A stretch of 44,359 nt of DNA from Candidatus Gastranaerophilales bacterium (GTDB taxonomy: Bacteria > Cyanobacteriota > Vampirovibrionia > Gastranaerophilales > Gastranaerophilaceae). The position numbers and the translations under genes were made by a program. The DNA is taken from positions 1-44,359 of the forward strand of contig CALUPU010000013.1 of assembly GCA_944322725.1 (NCBI GenBank), in the 5' to 3' direction. The notes under the pieces are model-generated. The model searched no databases and had not been told where the DNA came from. It saw only the letters and a list, made by a program, of their open reading frames with translations. Position 1 is the stretch's first letter. Each line of letters opens with the position of its first letter. Positions 26,482 through 34,130 of this stretch are shown here, piece by piece.

Positions 26482-26756
26482 TGGATAAAAAAATAGAAGA
26501 CAAACTCTATACGCTAAAATACAAGACAGACGCAAAGTGTCACCTTGAGCCTGATCAATCAAAGTGCTTGCAATGTCTGGATAAAACCTGTACAATAATA
26601 TGTCCGGCAAATGTTTACAGCTACAGCGAGACGGAGAAAAAACTCACTGTAAGCTACGAAAAATGCCTGGAGTGCGGTGCTTGCAGAATTGTGTGCAAAC
26701 ATATAAACTGGACTTATCCCAAGAGCGGCAAAGGGGTAATATACAAAAAATCATAA
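26481..26756 (+). CDS. fixX: FixX-like ferredoxin
   Basis: A 91-residue ferredoxin-family protein. Its cysteines fall in two groups: CLQCLDKTCTIICPANVY and CLECGACRIVC, the second with the CxxCxxC spacing of a [4Fe-4S] cluster. The C-terminal WTYPKSGKGVIYKK block is conserved in FixX and in the ETF-QO iron-sulfur domain. It starts in the stop codon of fixC, so equimolar production is likely. It carries electrons between FixC and quinone. Confidence 0.88.
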   Translation: MDKKIEDKLYTLKYKTDAKCHLEPDQSKCLQCLDKTCTIICPANVYSYSETEKKLTVSYEKCLECGACRIVCKHINWTYPKSGKGVIYKKS

Positions 26757-26776
26757 TACAGTCTAAGGAGAGAGGT

Positions 26777-27154
26777 ATGAAAGAAGAATACAGCGAAAAC
26801 TACCGCAGATGGTATGACAAAGACCCGATTTTATCAAAATCAATGAGCACACTGGAAAAGTCTGATGACGAAACCCAGATAAAAGTTGCGCTCAATTTGA
26901 TTAAAATCATTATCGAACACAATATTTCAGAACATACTTTCACAAGCGTGGAAGATATGATGACTTCTGTGGAAGAAGGGCTTGTGGAAAAAGGCAAAAG
27001 CAGATGGTATGATCTTGATACAACAGTGAGAACAGCTATCAATATGCTGGAAAACAGCCCTGTACCGGTTCAAAAAGCAGTTGCCAAAGAAATGGCAAAA
27101 ATGGTTGTCGACAAAATTAAAGAAGACAAAGACGAACAAGACGATGAGGAGTAA
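26777..27154 (+). CDS. Acidic protein of unknown function with an internal repeat
   Basis: A 125-residue protein I do not recognise. The start is ATG 26777, 6-10 bases after AAGGAGAGAGG; the frame is open further upstream only as overlap with fixX. Two copies of a helical unit are visible: RWYDKDPILSKSMSTLEKS (from residue 11) and RWYDLDTTVRTAINMLENS (from residue 76), each followed by a Q-x3-A hydrophobic helix. The last 15 residues are almost all Asp/Glu/Lys. It lies 20 bp after fixX and 45 bp before recJ, so it may belong to the same transcript, but no link to either function can be shown. Confidence 0.7.
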   Translation: MKEEYSENYRRWYDKDPILSKSMSTLEKSDDETQIKVALNLIKIIIEHNISEHTFTSVEDMMTSVEEGLVEKGKSRWYDLDTTVRTAINMLENSPVPVQKAVAKEMAKMVVDKIKEDKDEQDDEE

Positions 27155-27199
27155 GTAAGGGTCTGTTCCTTATAGTTACTAATCGAAGCCGGTTGACAT

Positions 27200-29578
27200 A
27201 TGAAAAACTTGAATAAGGTTTGGAAAATAAAAGAGCATAAAGACATCCCTCAAGAAATTATAAACGCTGCGGGGAGCGGGCTTCTTGCACAGCTGCTTGT
27301 GCAAAGGGGAATGGATACTGTGCAAAAAATTACGGATTTTTTGAATCCTGCAGGCATGAAAATTACTTCGCCTTTTGTTTTTTGCGATATGCAAAAATCC
27401 GTGGATAGAATCTTTGATGCAATAGAAAAACGGGAAAAAATCATAATCTACGGCGACTTTGACTGTGACGGCGTTACATCGGTCTCTCTTCTTTACAAAA
27501 CGCTTACACATCTGGGCGCAAATGTTGACTATTACATTCCGAACCGTGAAAACGAAAACCACGGGCTCAATACAAAAGCGCTTGTCAAACTTATTGCAAA
27601 GCAAAAAGCAAAACTCATTATCACAGTGGATTGCGGGGTTAGCGACATTGAACAGGTGGCTTTTGCAAACGGGTTTAAGGTAGATGTAATTATTACAGAC
27701 CACCACGAGGCGCCGGATATTCTGCCGGAGGCTTATGCAATTATCAATCCCAAGGCAATGAACTCTCTTGATAAAGACCTCACGGTTGAGCAGATTGACG
27801 CACTGAACGAGTTAGCGGGTGTTGGTGTTGCATTCAAACTCGCGTGTGCACTTCTTGAAACCAAAAAGGATTATGACTTTGCAAATGAACTTCTTCCGTT
27901 TGTTGCAGTGGGAACGGTTGCTGATGTTGTGCCTGTTTTGTACGAAAACCGCTCTTTTGTGTATGCGGGGCTTAAACTCATTGAATCAGGAGTTCATTAC
28001 GGTTTGACAAAACTTTTGGAATCAGGCGGTTATGAGATTAAAAACGGGGTAACATCGGAAAATATTGCCTTTGGCGTTGCACCGAGAATCAATGCCGCAG
28101 GCCGTTTGGACACTGTTGAGCCGGCTGTAAAGCTTTTGATTTCCGACAATAAGTCGGAAATTGATATGTGTGTGGAGCAATTGAACAACTTTAACCGCAT
28201 ACGCCAGGATATTTGCGATAACATTTTTAACGAAGCTGTTGAAATGATACAAAATGAACCTTCTCAAGATGCCATTGTGCTATATAAACAGGGCTGGCAC
28301 ATAGGCATAATCGGGATTGTGGCGTCAAAGCTTGTGGAAAAATTTTATAAACCCGTTTTTCTTATGACACCCGATGAGAGCACAGGGCTTGTGCGCTGCT
28401 CTTCAAGAAGTATCCCCGAAGTGCATATCAGAAACGTGATTGCAGACAATGACGGGTTGTTTGAATACTATGGCGGTCACTCGCAGGCTGCCGGGCTTGT
28501 TTTTGACCCTAAAAAATCTCCGTTTGAAAAGGTAAAATCAGCGCTTACAGAGTCTGTCAAACAGCAGTTAGACGGCAGAGAACTTCTCCCATGTGTGAAT
28601 ATTGACCTTGAACTTGAGGCAAAGGATGTCAGTATAGATTTAATTGAGACTATAAAGCGTCTCGAGCCTTTTGGCGAAGGTAACAAGACTCCTGTTTTTG
28701 CCGTAAAAAACCTTGTTTTAAACAACTCTAAGACTATGGGGCAGAAAAATAACCACCTCAAAATCTTTTGCGAAAGTAGTGAAGGCAAGCCGTTTGAGTG
28801 CGTTTACTGGAATCATGACAGCCTGAACATCCCGCAGGGCAAAGAGTTTGATGTTGTATTTTACCCAAAACTCAATGTTTTTAACGGAGTTACAACAATC
28901 CAGCTTGATTTGCAGGATGTGAAATCAGAATTTATGCAGAAAGAGGAAAAAACAGAGTTTAAACTCTATGACCACCGCAAAAAAACAAATATCTTCCGCC
29001 AGATTTGCGATTACCTTTTGACAACAAAGGTTTCCACAGAGATTTTTGCGCAGAGCAAGCTTGTTTGTGATGTACTCAAGACATACAAAGAGATTGCGCC
29101 GAAAATGAGAACGAGAAAAACTCTCTCAAAATGCGCGCAGATTATGTTTTTCGACTATCCTGCGAGCGAATCTGCCATGCAAAGTATTATGAAAAATACA
29201 GGTGCAAAAATTTTTCACTTTATGAACTATAACAACCGTATGATTGACGCACAGGAGGTTGTCAAGAATATTTCAGGCATGCTCAAATACGTATGTACAA
29301 ATAAAAACGGTGAGGTGAATCTTTGCGATATTTCTGATTTTCTTTCGATTTCTGATGAGGTTACGGAGTTGTGTTTCGACATGCTCGAGGAACTCGGGAT
29401 GTTTGATGTGATTGAAAAAAATGCATACAACTGTAAAATTGGTTTTAAATCTACTGTTGAACTGTCTAAGATAAAAGAGTCTGATATGTATGAGGAGTTG
29501 GGCTCAGAACTGCAGAAAATCTATGATTACCGGCAGAAACTCTGCACAATGCCGCTTGAGGAACTGGTGATAGGGTAG
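27200..29578 (+). CDS. recJ: Single-stranded-DNA-specific exonuclease RecJ
   Basis: A 792-residue DHH-family 5'-3' exonuclease acting on single-stranded DNA in recombination and mismatch repair. Motif I IIYGDFDCDGVTS (residues 82-94), VDCGVSD (143-149) and the metal-binding DHH (167-169) are all present. The DHHA1 region follows, with GWHIGIIGIVASKL and the YGGHSQAAGL block. The C-terminal ~200 residues extend past the usual ~570-residue core, as in cyanobacterial and Firmicute RecJ, and include a winged-helix-like stretch. The ATG is 45 bp after the preceding gene. Confidence 0.95.
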   Translation: MKNLNKVWKIKEHKDIPQEIINAAGSGLLAQLLVQRGMDTVQKITDFLNPAGMKITSPFVFCDMQKSVDRIFDAIEKREKIIIYGDFDCDGVTSVSLLYKTLTHLGANVDYYIPNRENENHGLNTKALVKLIAKQKAKLIITVDCGVSDIEQVAFANGFKVDVIITDHHEAPDILPEAYAIINPKAMNSLDKDLTVEQIDALNELAGVGVAFKLACALLETKKDYDFANELLPFVAVGTVADVVPVLYENRSFVYAGLKLIESGVHYGLTKLLESGGYEIKNGVTSENIAFGVAPRINAAGRLDTVEPAVKLLISDNKSEIDMCVEQLNNFNRIRQDICDNIFNEAVEMIQNEPSQDAIVLYKQGWHIGIIGIVASKLVEKFYKPVFLMTPDESTGLVRCSSRSIPEVHIRNVIADNDGLFEYYGGHSQAAGLVFDPKKSPFEKVKSALTESVKQQLDGRELLPCVNIDLELEAKDVSIDLIETIKRLEPFGEGNKTPVFAVKNLVLNNSKTMGQKNNHLKIFCESSEGKPFECVYWNHDSLNIPQGKEFDVVFYPKLNVFNGVTTIQLDLQDVKSEFMQKEEKTEFKLYDHRKKTNIFRQICDYLLTTKVSTEIFAQSKLVCDVLKTYKEIAPKMRTRKTLSKCAQIMFFDYPASESAMQSIMKNTGAKIFHFMNYNNRMIDAQEVVKNISGMLKYVCTNKNGEVNLCDISDFLSISDEVTELCFDMLEELGMFDVIEKNAYNCKIGFKSTVELSKIKESDMYEELGSELQKIYDYRQKLCTMPLEELVIG

Positions 29579-29610
29579 AAAATTATTTTATATTTTCAAT
29601 ATTGTATTGA

Positions 29611-29707
29611 TAAAGAGCCATAAGGAATTTACTTCTTCGTTCCGAAAAATCCGCCCTTGCGGGTAGGATTTTAAGTCACTCCGAAGCAAACACCTTATGG
29701 CTCTTTA
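29611..29707. repeat. 97-bp nested inverted-repeat element (structured intergenic DNA or RNA)
   Basis: Outer arms TAAAGAGCCATAAGG (29611-29625) and CCTTATGGCTCTTTA (29693-29707) are a perfect 15 bp inverted repeat enclosing 67 bases. Inside are CTTCG / CGAAG arms and a hairpin AAAATCC...GGATTTT topped by CCGC-CCTT-GCGG. No protein is encoded. It lies between the converging recJ and deoC genes and could serve as a two-way terminator, a small structured RNA or a MITE-like insertion. The nesting and GC-rich centre are more elaborate than a plain terminator. Confidence 0.6.
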
Positions 29708-29754
29708 GTAAAATTATCCCTGAAGCATAACCGAAAAAAATAATTTCGAAAACT

Positions 29755-30402
29755 TTACGCAACAATAGCGCAGCCGGAACTTGTGCCGAGGCGGTCAGCT
29801 CCTGCTTCAATCATTAAAAGCGCTTTTTCTCTGTCTCTGATGCCTGCGGAAGCTTTAACCCGCAATCCGTGCGGCTTGACGATTTTCGCCATAAGGGCAA
29901 TATCCTCCGCTTTTGCTCCTTCGCCGTTTTTCACAAAACCTGTTGAACTTTTTACAAAGTCGGCATGCGCCTCTACACAGATTTCGCACGCTTTTGCGAT
30001 TTCGTCTTTTGAAAGAAGGTCGGTTTCAAGTATGACTTTCAAAGCTTTGCCCTGACAGGCTTTTTTTACAGCTTCGATGTCTTTTTTTACAAACTCCCAG
30101 TCTTTGTCTTTGATTTTTGAGACATTTATAACCATGTCTATCTCATCTGCGCCGTCTGCGACCGCTTTTTCTGCTTCAAAAGCTTTTACATCACTTCTGT
30201 TCGCGCCCAGCGGGAAACCTACAACAGTAACGATTTTGACATCGCTGCCTTTAAGATTTTCTTTTGCTAAATATACGTACAGCGGGTTTACACACACCCC
30301 GAGAAAATTGTATTTTTTGGCTTCATCAAAGAGTTTTAAAAACTCTTCGTGCTTCGCGTCCTGTTTTAAAAGCGTATGTTCAATATATTTTGAAAGTTCC
30401 AT
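29755..30402 (-). CDS. deoC: Deoxyribose-phosphate aldolase
   Basis: A 215-residue class I aldolase. VCVNPLYV, IVTVVGFPLGANRSDVKAFE, ADEIDMVIN, VILETDLL and the Schiff-base lysine in DFVKSSTGF are all DeoC signatures, ending in RLGTSSG. It splits 2-deoxyribose-5-phosphate into glyceraldehyde-3-phosphate and acetaldehyde in deoxynucleoside breakdown. Two consecutive ATG codons exist; the second (30400-30402) is preferred because AGGA is 4 bases before it and only 1 base before the first. Last gene of the pilT-recO-deoC transcript (14 bp after recO). Confidence 0.96.
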   Translation of the reverse strand: MELSKYIEHTLLKQDAKHEEFLKLFDEAKKYNFLGVCVNPLYVYLAKENLKGSDVKIVTVVGFPLGANRSDVKAFEAEKAVADGADEIDMVINVSKIKDKDWEFVKKDIEAVKKACQGKALKVILETDLLSKDEIAKACEICVEAHADFVKSSTGFVKNGEGAKAEDIALMAKIVKPHGLRVKASAGIRDREKALLMIEAGADRLGTSSGCAIVA

Positions 30403-30416
30403 CATGTCCTGTCTTT

Positions 30417-31178
30417 CTATTTGGTTATTTCCAGAATCTCTGCGGATTTGATTTTTTTAGGCGAGAACTGCTCTACATGCCGTTTTAAAAGTTCAAAGCA
30501 AAATTCGCAGATACGTTCTGTTGCGAGTTCGTCATATCTTGTTTTGGCATCAAAATCAAGCTGTAACAGTGTGTTTAAAAAATCTCTTATTTTGTAGTGC
30601 AGTTTTACGGCTTTTATAGAATGTTTTTTGCACTCAAAGCAAATTGTGCCGCCGTTTTCGCTTGAAAAATACATGTTTTCTTTATCTATCTCTCCGCCGC
30701 AGCAGGCGCAGGTTTCCAGTTCCAGAGAGTAGCCTGCGATGTGGGTTATTTTCAGCTGGAATTTCAAAATAGCCAGCAGAAGTTCTGTCTTGTCCTTAGA
30801 TTTTGAGATTGCGTCAAGGGTTTTGTAAAAAAGTTCGTAAATTTCTTCGCTGTTAGGGTCATTTTCCACGCCGAAGCTGTTTACAATCTCCGCGCAGTAC
30901 ATTGAGTAAACCATTTTATCAAGGTCATTGCGAGTGTTTTTGAAGGTATTAATTGCCTGTGCCTGACAGATTGTGTCAAGGTTTCTGCCCTGCCGGAGCA
31001 TAAGTTGGTTTGCAACGAGCATGTCCATTCTTCCGCCCAGTTTGCTTGTGGTTTTTTTTGCCCCTTTTGCAACCCCTCTTATTATGCCTTTGTCTTTTGA
31101 ATACATGACAATTATCCTGTCAGTCTCGGACAGGTTGTACGATTTCAGGTTAATGGCATTGGTGGTAAAGTTCTGCAT
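30417..31178 (-). CDS. recO: DNA repair protein RecO
   Basis: A 253-residue protein with an N-terminal OB fold (LSETDRIIVMYSKDKGIIRGVAKG, residues 17-40) and a C-terminal helical domain carrying the zinc site CACCGGEID...CFEC. RecO anneals SSB-coated strands and loads RecA together with RecR at gaps. Length is normal (about 240-260). It lies between pilT (12 bp upstream) and deoC on one transcript, with no functional reason apparent for the grouping. Confidence 0.93.
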   Translation of the reverse strand: MQNFTTNAINLKSYNLSETDRIIVMYSKDKGIIRGVAKGAKKTTSKLGGRMDMLVANQLMLRQGRNLDTICQAQAINTFKNTRNDLDKMVYSMYCAEIVNSFGVENDPNSEEIYELFYKTLDAISKSKDKTELLLAILKFQLKITHIAGYSLELETCACCGGEIDKENMYFSSENGGTICFECKKHSIKAVKLHYKIRDFLNTLLQLDFDAKTRYDELATERICEFCFELLKRHVEQFSPKKIKSAEILEITK

Positions 31179-31189
31179 GGTGTGAAACC

Positions 31190-32305
31190 TTAAAACTGGA
31201 TATCAAAAGATTCTCTGGTGCCGTGATAAGCGCCTCTCAGCATCTGTTCGATTTCCACTTTGTTGTCGCTGGCTTCTATGGCGACTTCTTTTGCTACCAA
31301 ATCTTCTTTAATAAGCTGGAGCAAAGACATGTTCATTGTAATCATGTCGTTGTAAGAGCCTTTTTTTACAAGGTCATAGATTTGTTCCAGTTCGTCTTTG
31401 ACAATAAAATCTTTGATGGTTGGTGTGATAACCATGATTTCGCATGCGGGAATACGTCCGCGTCCGTTTTTCATGGGCAGGAGTTTTTGTGCCACACAGG
31501 CTTTTAATGTTTCCGCAAGCTGTTTTCTGACGTTTTCTCTGTCTGACGGTTCATACATGCCCACAATCCTGTTCACTGTCTGGATTGCATCATTTGTATG
31601 CAGTGAGGCTATTACAAGGTGACCTGTTTCCGCTGCTTTCATGGCGCTTGTCAGAGTTTCTATATCTCTGATTTCGCCGATTAAGATAACGTCAGGGTCC
31701 TGTCTCAGTGCGTATTTTACACCGTCAGGAAAAGAAACGGTATCTATTTCCACCTGTCTTTGTGTAATTATACAGTTTTTGTTTGAGTATATGAACTCTA
31801 TAGGGTCTTCGATAGTGATAATGTGTTTTCGTTCGTTTTTGTTGATTAAATCAATCAATGAAGCGATTGTAGTAGACTTACCCGAGCCTGTAGGGCCTGT
31901 AATGAGCACAATACCGCTGTTAAATCTGGAAAAGGTATTGAGCGCGGGAGGAAGATGAAGCTGTGCAAAAGTCGGAATTTCGTAAGGAATAATACGAAAA
32001 ACCAAAGAGGTGTTGCCCATCTGCCTTGCAAGGTTTATTCTGAATCTTGAGAGACCTTTGATTTCATAAGAAAAGTCAAGGTCAAAAGCCGATTGGACTT
32101 TTGTACGCAGGTATTTAGGCAGAACAATGTTCAAGACATGAGATATGTCTTTTTCCTTAATAACAGGGAAGTTTGTTTTGACAATCTTGCCGTCTTTTCT
32201 TACGACCGGTACCTCGTCTATACGCAGGTGAACGTCTGAGACGCCCTCTTCTACCGCTTTTTTCAAAAAGCTGTTTATATCAAAAATAATTTCATTCTTT
32301 TCCAA
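31190..32305 (-). CDS. pilT: Type IV pilus retraction ATPase PilT
   Basis: A 371-residue hexameric secretion-type ATPase. Walker A GPTGSGKSTT spans about residues 137-146; the Asp box and Walker B appear as RQDPDVILIGEIRD, and the His box as GHLVIASLHTND. The N-terminal PAS-like domain (GVSDVHLRIDEVPVVRKDG) completes the PilT layout. It disassembles pili to drive retraction or twitching. The start is TTG at 32303-32305 after GGAGGAG. No other pilus assembly gene is adjacent; the prepilin-like gene at 24.3 kb is the only other pilus-related gene here. First gene of pilT-recO-deoC. Confidence 0.93.
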   Translation of the reverse strand: MEKNEIIFDINSFLKKAVEEGVSDVHLRIDEVPVVRKDGKIVKTNFPVIKEKDISHVLNIVLPKYLRTKVQSAFDLDFSYEIKGLSRFRINLARQMGNTSLVFRIIPYEIPTFAQLHLPPALNTFSRFNSGIVLITGPTGSGKSTTIASLIDLINKNERKHIITIEDPIEFIYSNKNCIITQRQVEIDTVSFPDGVKYALRQDPDVILIGEIRDIETLTSAMKAAETGHLVIASLHTNDAIQTVNRIVGMYEPSDRENVRKQLAETLKACVAQKLLPMKNGRGRIPACEIMVITPTIKDFIVKDELEQIYDLVKKGSYNDMITMNMSLLQLIKEDLVAKEVAIEASDNKVEIEQMLRGAYHGTRESFDIQF

Positions 32306-32474
32306 CGTAATCTCCTCCTTTTATATTTTAACCTGTTTTGTTAAGAAAAGAAAACTTTTTATAAACTTTTACATAATTTTATTAAAGTTTTCAAAAAATA
32401 TGCCGTAGTAATATTTGTGAACCGCAGGGATGAATATTTAGGACGGTTCGAAATACACAAATGGAGGCGTATTC

Positions 32475-32633
32475 GTGATTACAAAAAACATGTATTTGGA
32501 CATGGAAACAGACATGGCACTTGAGGAACTGCAGGATGAACTCGAAGGAATCAAACTCATGTTCAATGAAAAAAACTGTTTTAAACAAAGAAAAAAGGAG
32601 AAAAAATTTAAGAATAAATTGTGCTGGGAGTAG
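32475..32633 (+). CDS. Small charge-segregated protein, unknown
   Basis: GTG (32475) to TAG (32631-32633), 52 residues, with GGAGG 7 bases upstream. The N-terminal half is acidic and helical (METDMALEELQDELEGIK), the C-terminal half strongly basic (KQRKKEKKFKNK) with Cys residues at 35 and 50. It is followed by an intrinsic terminator, which supports a real short transcript. I do not recognise a family. Confidence 0.5.
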   Translation: MITKNMYLDMETDMALEELQDELEGIKLMFNEKNCFKQRKKEKKFKNKLCWE

Positions 32634-32665
32634 TACTCCTGTTTTATATGACAATTGAATAATTT

Positions 32666-32694
32666 AAAAAAGCCGGTTTTTAAGCCGGCTTTTT
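32666..32694 (+). terminator. Intrinsic terminator after the 52-residue gene
   Basis: AAAAAGCCGG and CCGGCTTTTT pair around TTTTTAAG, with a T run; a compact GC-rich hairpin. Confidence 0.88.
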
Positions 32695-32881
32695 CGTTGT
32701 CAAAAGCTTTAAAAAAGTGTAGAATAATACTAATCATTTAATAAAGTAACAAATTGTTAAGAACATGTATTAAATGAGTAAATAAAATTTTTGAGCACAC
32801 TTTATAAAAATGTCCGAAAAATTTTTCGAGATAAGATGTGTGAACTACCATAAAAATAACATTAACCGGGTGGGAAAAATT

Positions 32882-33190
32882 ATGTTTAACTTAAAAAATC
32901 TAAAAATAGTAAAAAAGCTTAGCAGCATAAAGCCAAGGCTTAAGTGGCTTATGTTTTCGCAGATGCAGGATTACAAAGTTAATGCCAAATATATTGATAT
33001 GATATGTTCCGAAGGGGACTCAAATACTGCTAATGACAAACTCGAGGATATGGTAAGAGCATCTTTGATTCGTGAATTTTCACCGGAGATTCAAAATATG
33101 AAATCGTATGAATTTCTTGTGGATGCTGTTGTTCACAATCTGAAAAAGAAACAACTCGCTGCTTACGATACGTCAATTGAAGAAGAATAA
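32882..33190 (+). CDS. Hypothetical protein, 102 residues
   Basis: A basic N-terminus (MFNLKNLKIVKKLSSIKPRL) followed by a helical acidic C-terminal part ending TSIEEE. No family recognised and no membrane segment. I take ATG 32882, preceded by a GGGTGGG stretch; an in-frame ATG 24 codons earlier (32810) is possible but has no ribosome site. It is a monocistronic gene between terminators at 32694 and 33278. Confidence 0.6.
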   Translation: MFNLKNLKIVKKLSSIKPRLKWLMFSQMQDYKVNAKYIDMICSEGDSNTANDKLEDMVRASLIREFSPEIQNMKSYEFLVDAVVHNLKKKQLAAYDTSIEEE

Positions 33191-33240
33191 ACTTCCCAGC
33201 GTAATCAGACTATACTAACCTATCCTTTCTTATACCTAAA

Positions 33241-33278
33241 AATGATACTTACAGGCAATGTAAGTATCATTTTTTTTG
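33241..33278 (+). terminator. Intrinsic terminator
   Basis: AATGATACTTAC (33241-33252) pairs with GTAAGTATCATT (33260-33271) around 7 bases and ends in a T run to 33277. Confidence 0.88.
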
Positions 33279-33314
33279 TAAAAAATACATTAGTCAATAT
33301 TAAGGAGGTCTGTG

Positions 33315-33764
33315 ATGAAATATTTGATAAGAAAGCCTGATACGTTCATGAATACTCTCAATGAAGAAATTAACTCTATATTGAGAAGAAGTTTTGATTC
33401 TGTTTTTCCGGAATATGTTCTTGAAAAAGAAACAAAAGGTCTTACGATTCCTGTTGATATCAAGGAATTTGACAATGAATACAAAGTCAGAGTAGAAGTG
33501 CCCGGGATAAAAAAAGAAAATATCGAAGTGGAACTGAATAAATCCTACATGAAAATCAGCGCCAAAAAAGAAGAAGAAAAAGAAGAAAAAAATAAAAAAT
33601 ATCATAAAACCGAATTTGCTTACGGAAACTACTCAAGAACAATATATTTCCCATCAGAGATTAATGTTTCCGCTTCCGAGGCACATTTGGATAACGGTGT
33701 ACTGCGTCTTGACCTTCCTAAATTAAAAACAGAAGAAGAAACCAGAAAACTTGAAGTTAAATAA
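33315..33764 (+). CDS. Small heat shock protein Hsp20
   Basis: A 149-residue alpha-crystallin-type holdase. The alpha-crystallin domain covers about residues 45-140, including VDIKEFDNEYKVRVEVPGIKKENIEVEL, the charged loop KKEEEKEEKNKKYH, then YGNYSRTIYFPSEI and the closing GVLRLDLPK. It binds unfolding proteins during stress. The ATG at 33315 has AAGGAGG 6 bases upstream, better than the GTG one codon earlier. Flanked on both sides by intrinsic terminators, so it is a single-gene unit. Confidence 0.93.
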   Translation: MKYLIRKPDTFMNTLNEEINSILRRSFDSVFPEYVLEKETKGLTIPVDIKEFDNEYKVRVEVPGIKKENIEVELNKSYMKISAKKEEEKEEKNKKYHKTEFAYGNYSRTIYFPSEINVSASEAHLDNGVLRLDLPKLKTEEETRKLEVK

Positions 33765-33778
33765 AGGATTGTTAATAG

Positions 33779-33813
33779 CCCGTTCCCTTTAAACATACGG
33801 GAACGGGTTTTTT
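33779..33813 (+). terminator. Intrinsic terminator after hsp20
   Basis: CCCGTTCCC (33779-33787) pairs with GGGAACGGG (33799-33807) around 11 bases, then six T. Confidence 0.9.
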
Positions 33814-33847
33814 ATACATTTGCTCAGGGGCTACTAATGGAGGCGAA

Positions 33848-34090
33848 ATGACTACAATTATCGGTATAAAAGTTAAAAACAGGCTCGAAAGTGCTGTTGA
33901 GGTACAGGCTGTTTTGACAAAGTACGGCTGTTTTATAAAAACAAGAATCGGACTGCACAGGGAAATCAACGGAGAATGTTCGCCTGAGGGGCTTATACTT
34001 CTTGAGATAATTAATGATATTGAGGCAGTCGAAATAACAAACGAACTCTTCGATATCGAGGATGTCGAAATCCAGCAGATGAAGTTTTAA
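33848..34090 (+). CDS. ACT-like small protein (TM1266/iron-only hydrogenase regulator type)
   Basis: An 80-residue single-domain protein: TTIIGIKVKNRLESAVEVQAVLTKYGC, then IKTRIGLHREI, PEGLILLEI and a final beta strand VEIQQMKF. The beta-alpha-beta-beta-alpha-beta order and the R-x-G-hydrophobic turn fit the ferredoxin-like ACT fold of TM1266-type proteins, annotated as iron-only hydrogenase system regulators in anaerobes. The family assignment is by motif memory and the ligand is unknown. TGGAGG lies 6 bases before the ATG. No hydrogenase gene is in the window. Confidence 0.55.
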   Translation: MTTIIGIKVKNRLESAVEVQAVLTKYGCFIKTRIGLHREINGECSPEGLILLEIINDIEAVEITNELFDIEDVEIQQMKF

Positions 34091-34130
34091 ATTGCCAAAC
34101 AGCATACAATGCGCTGCTGTATCTCAAAGA

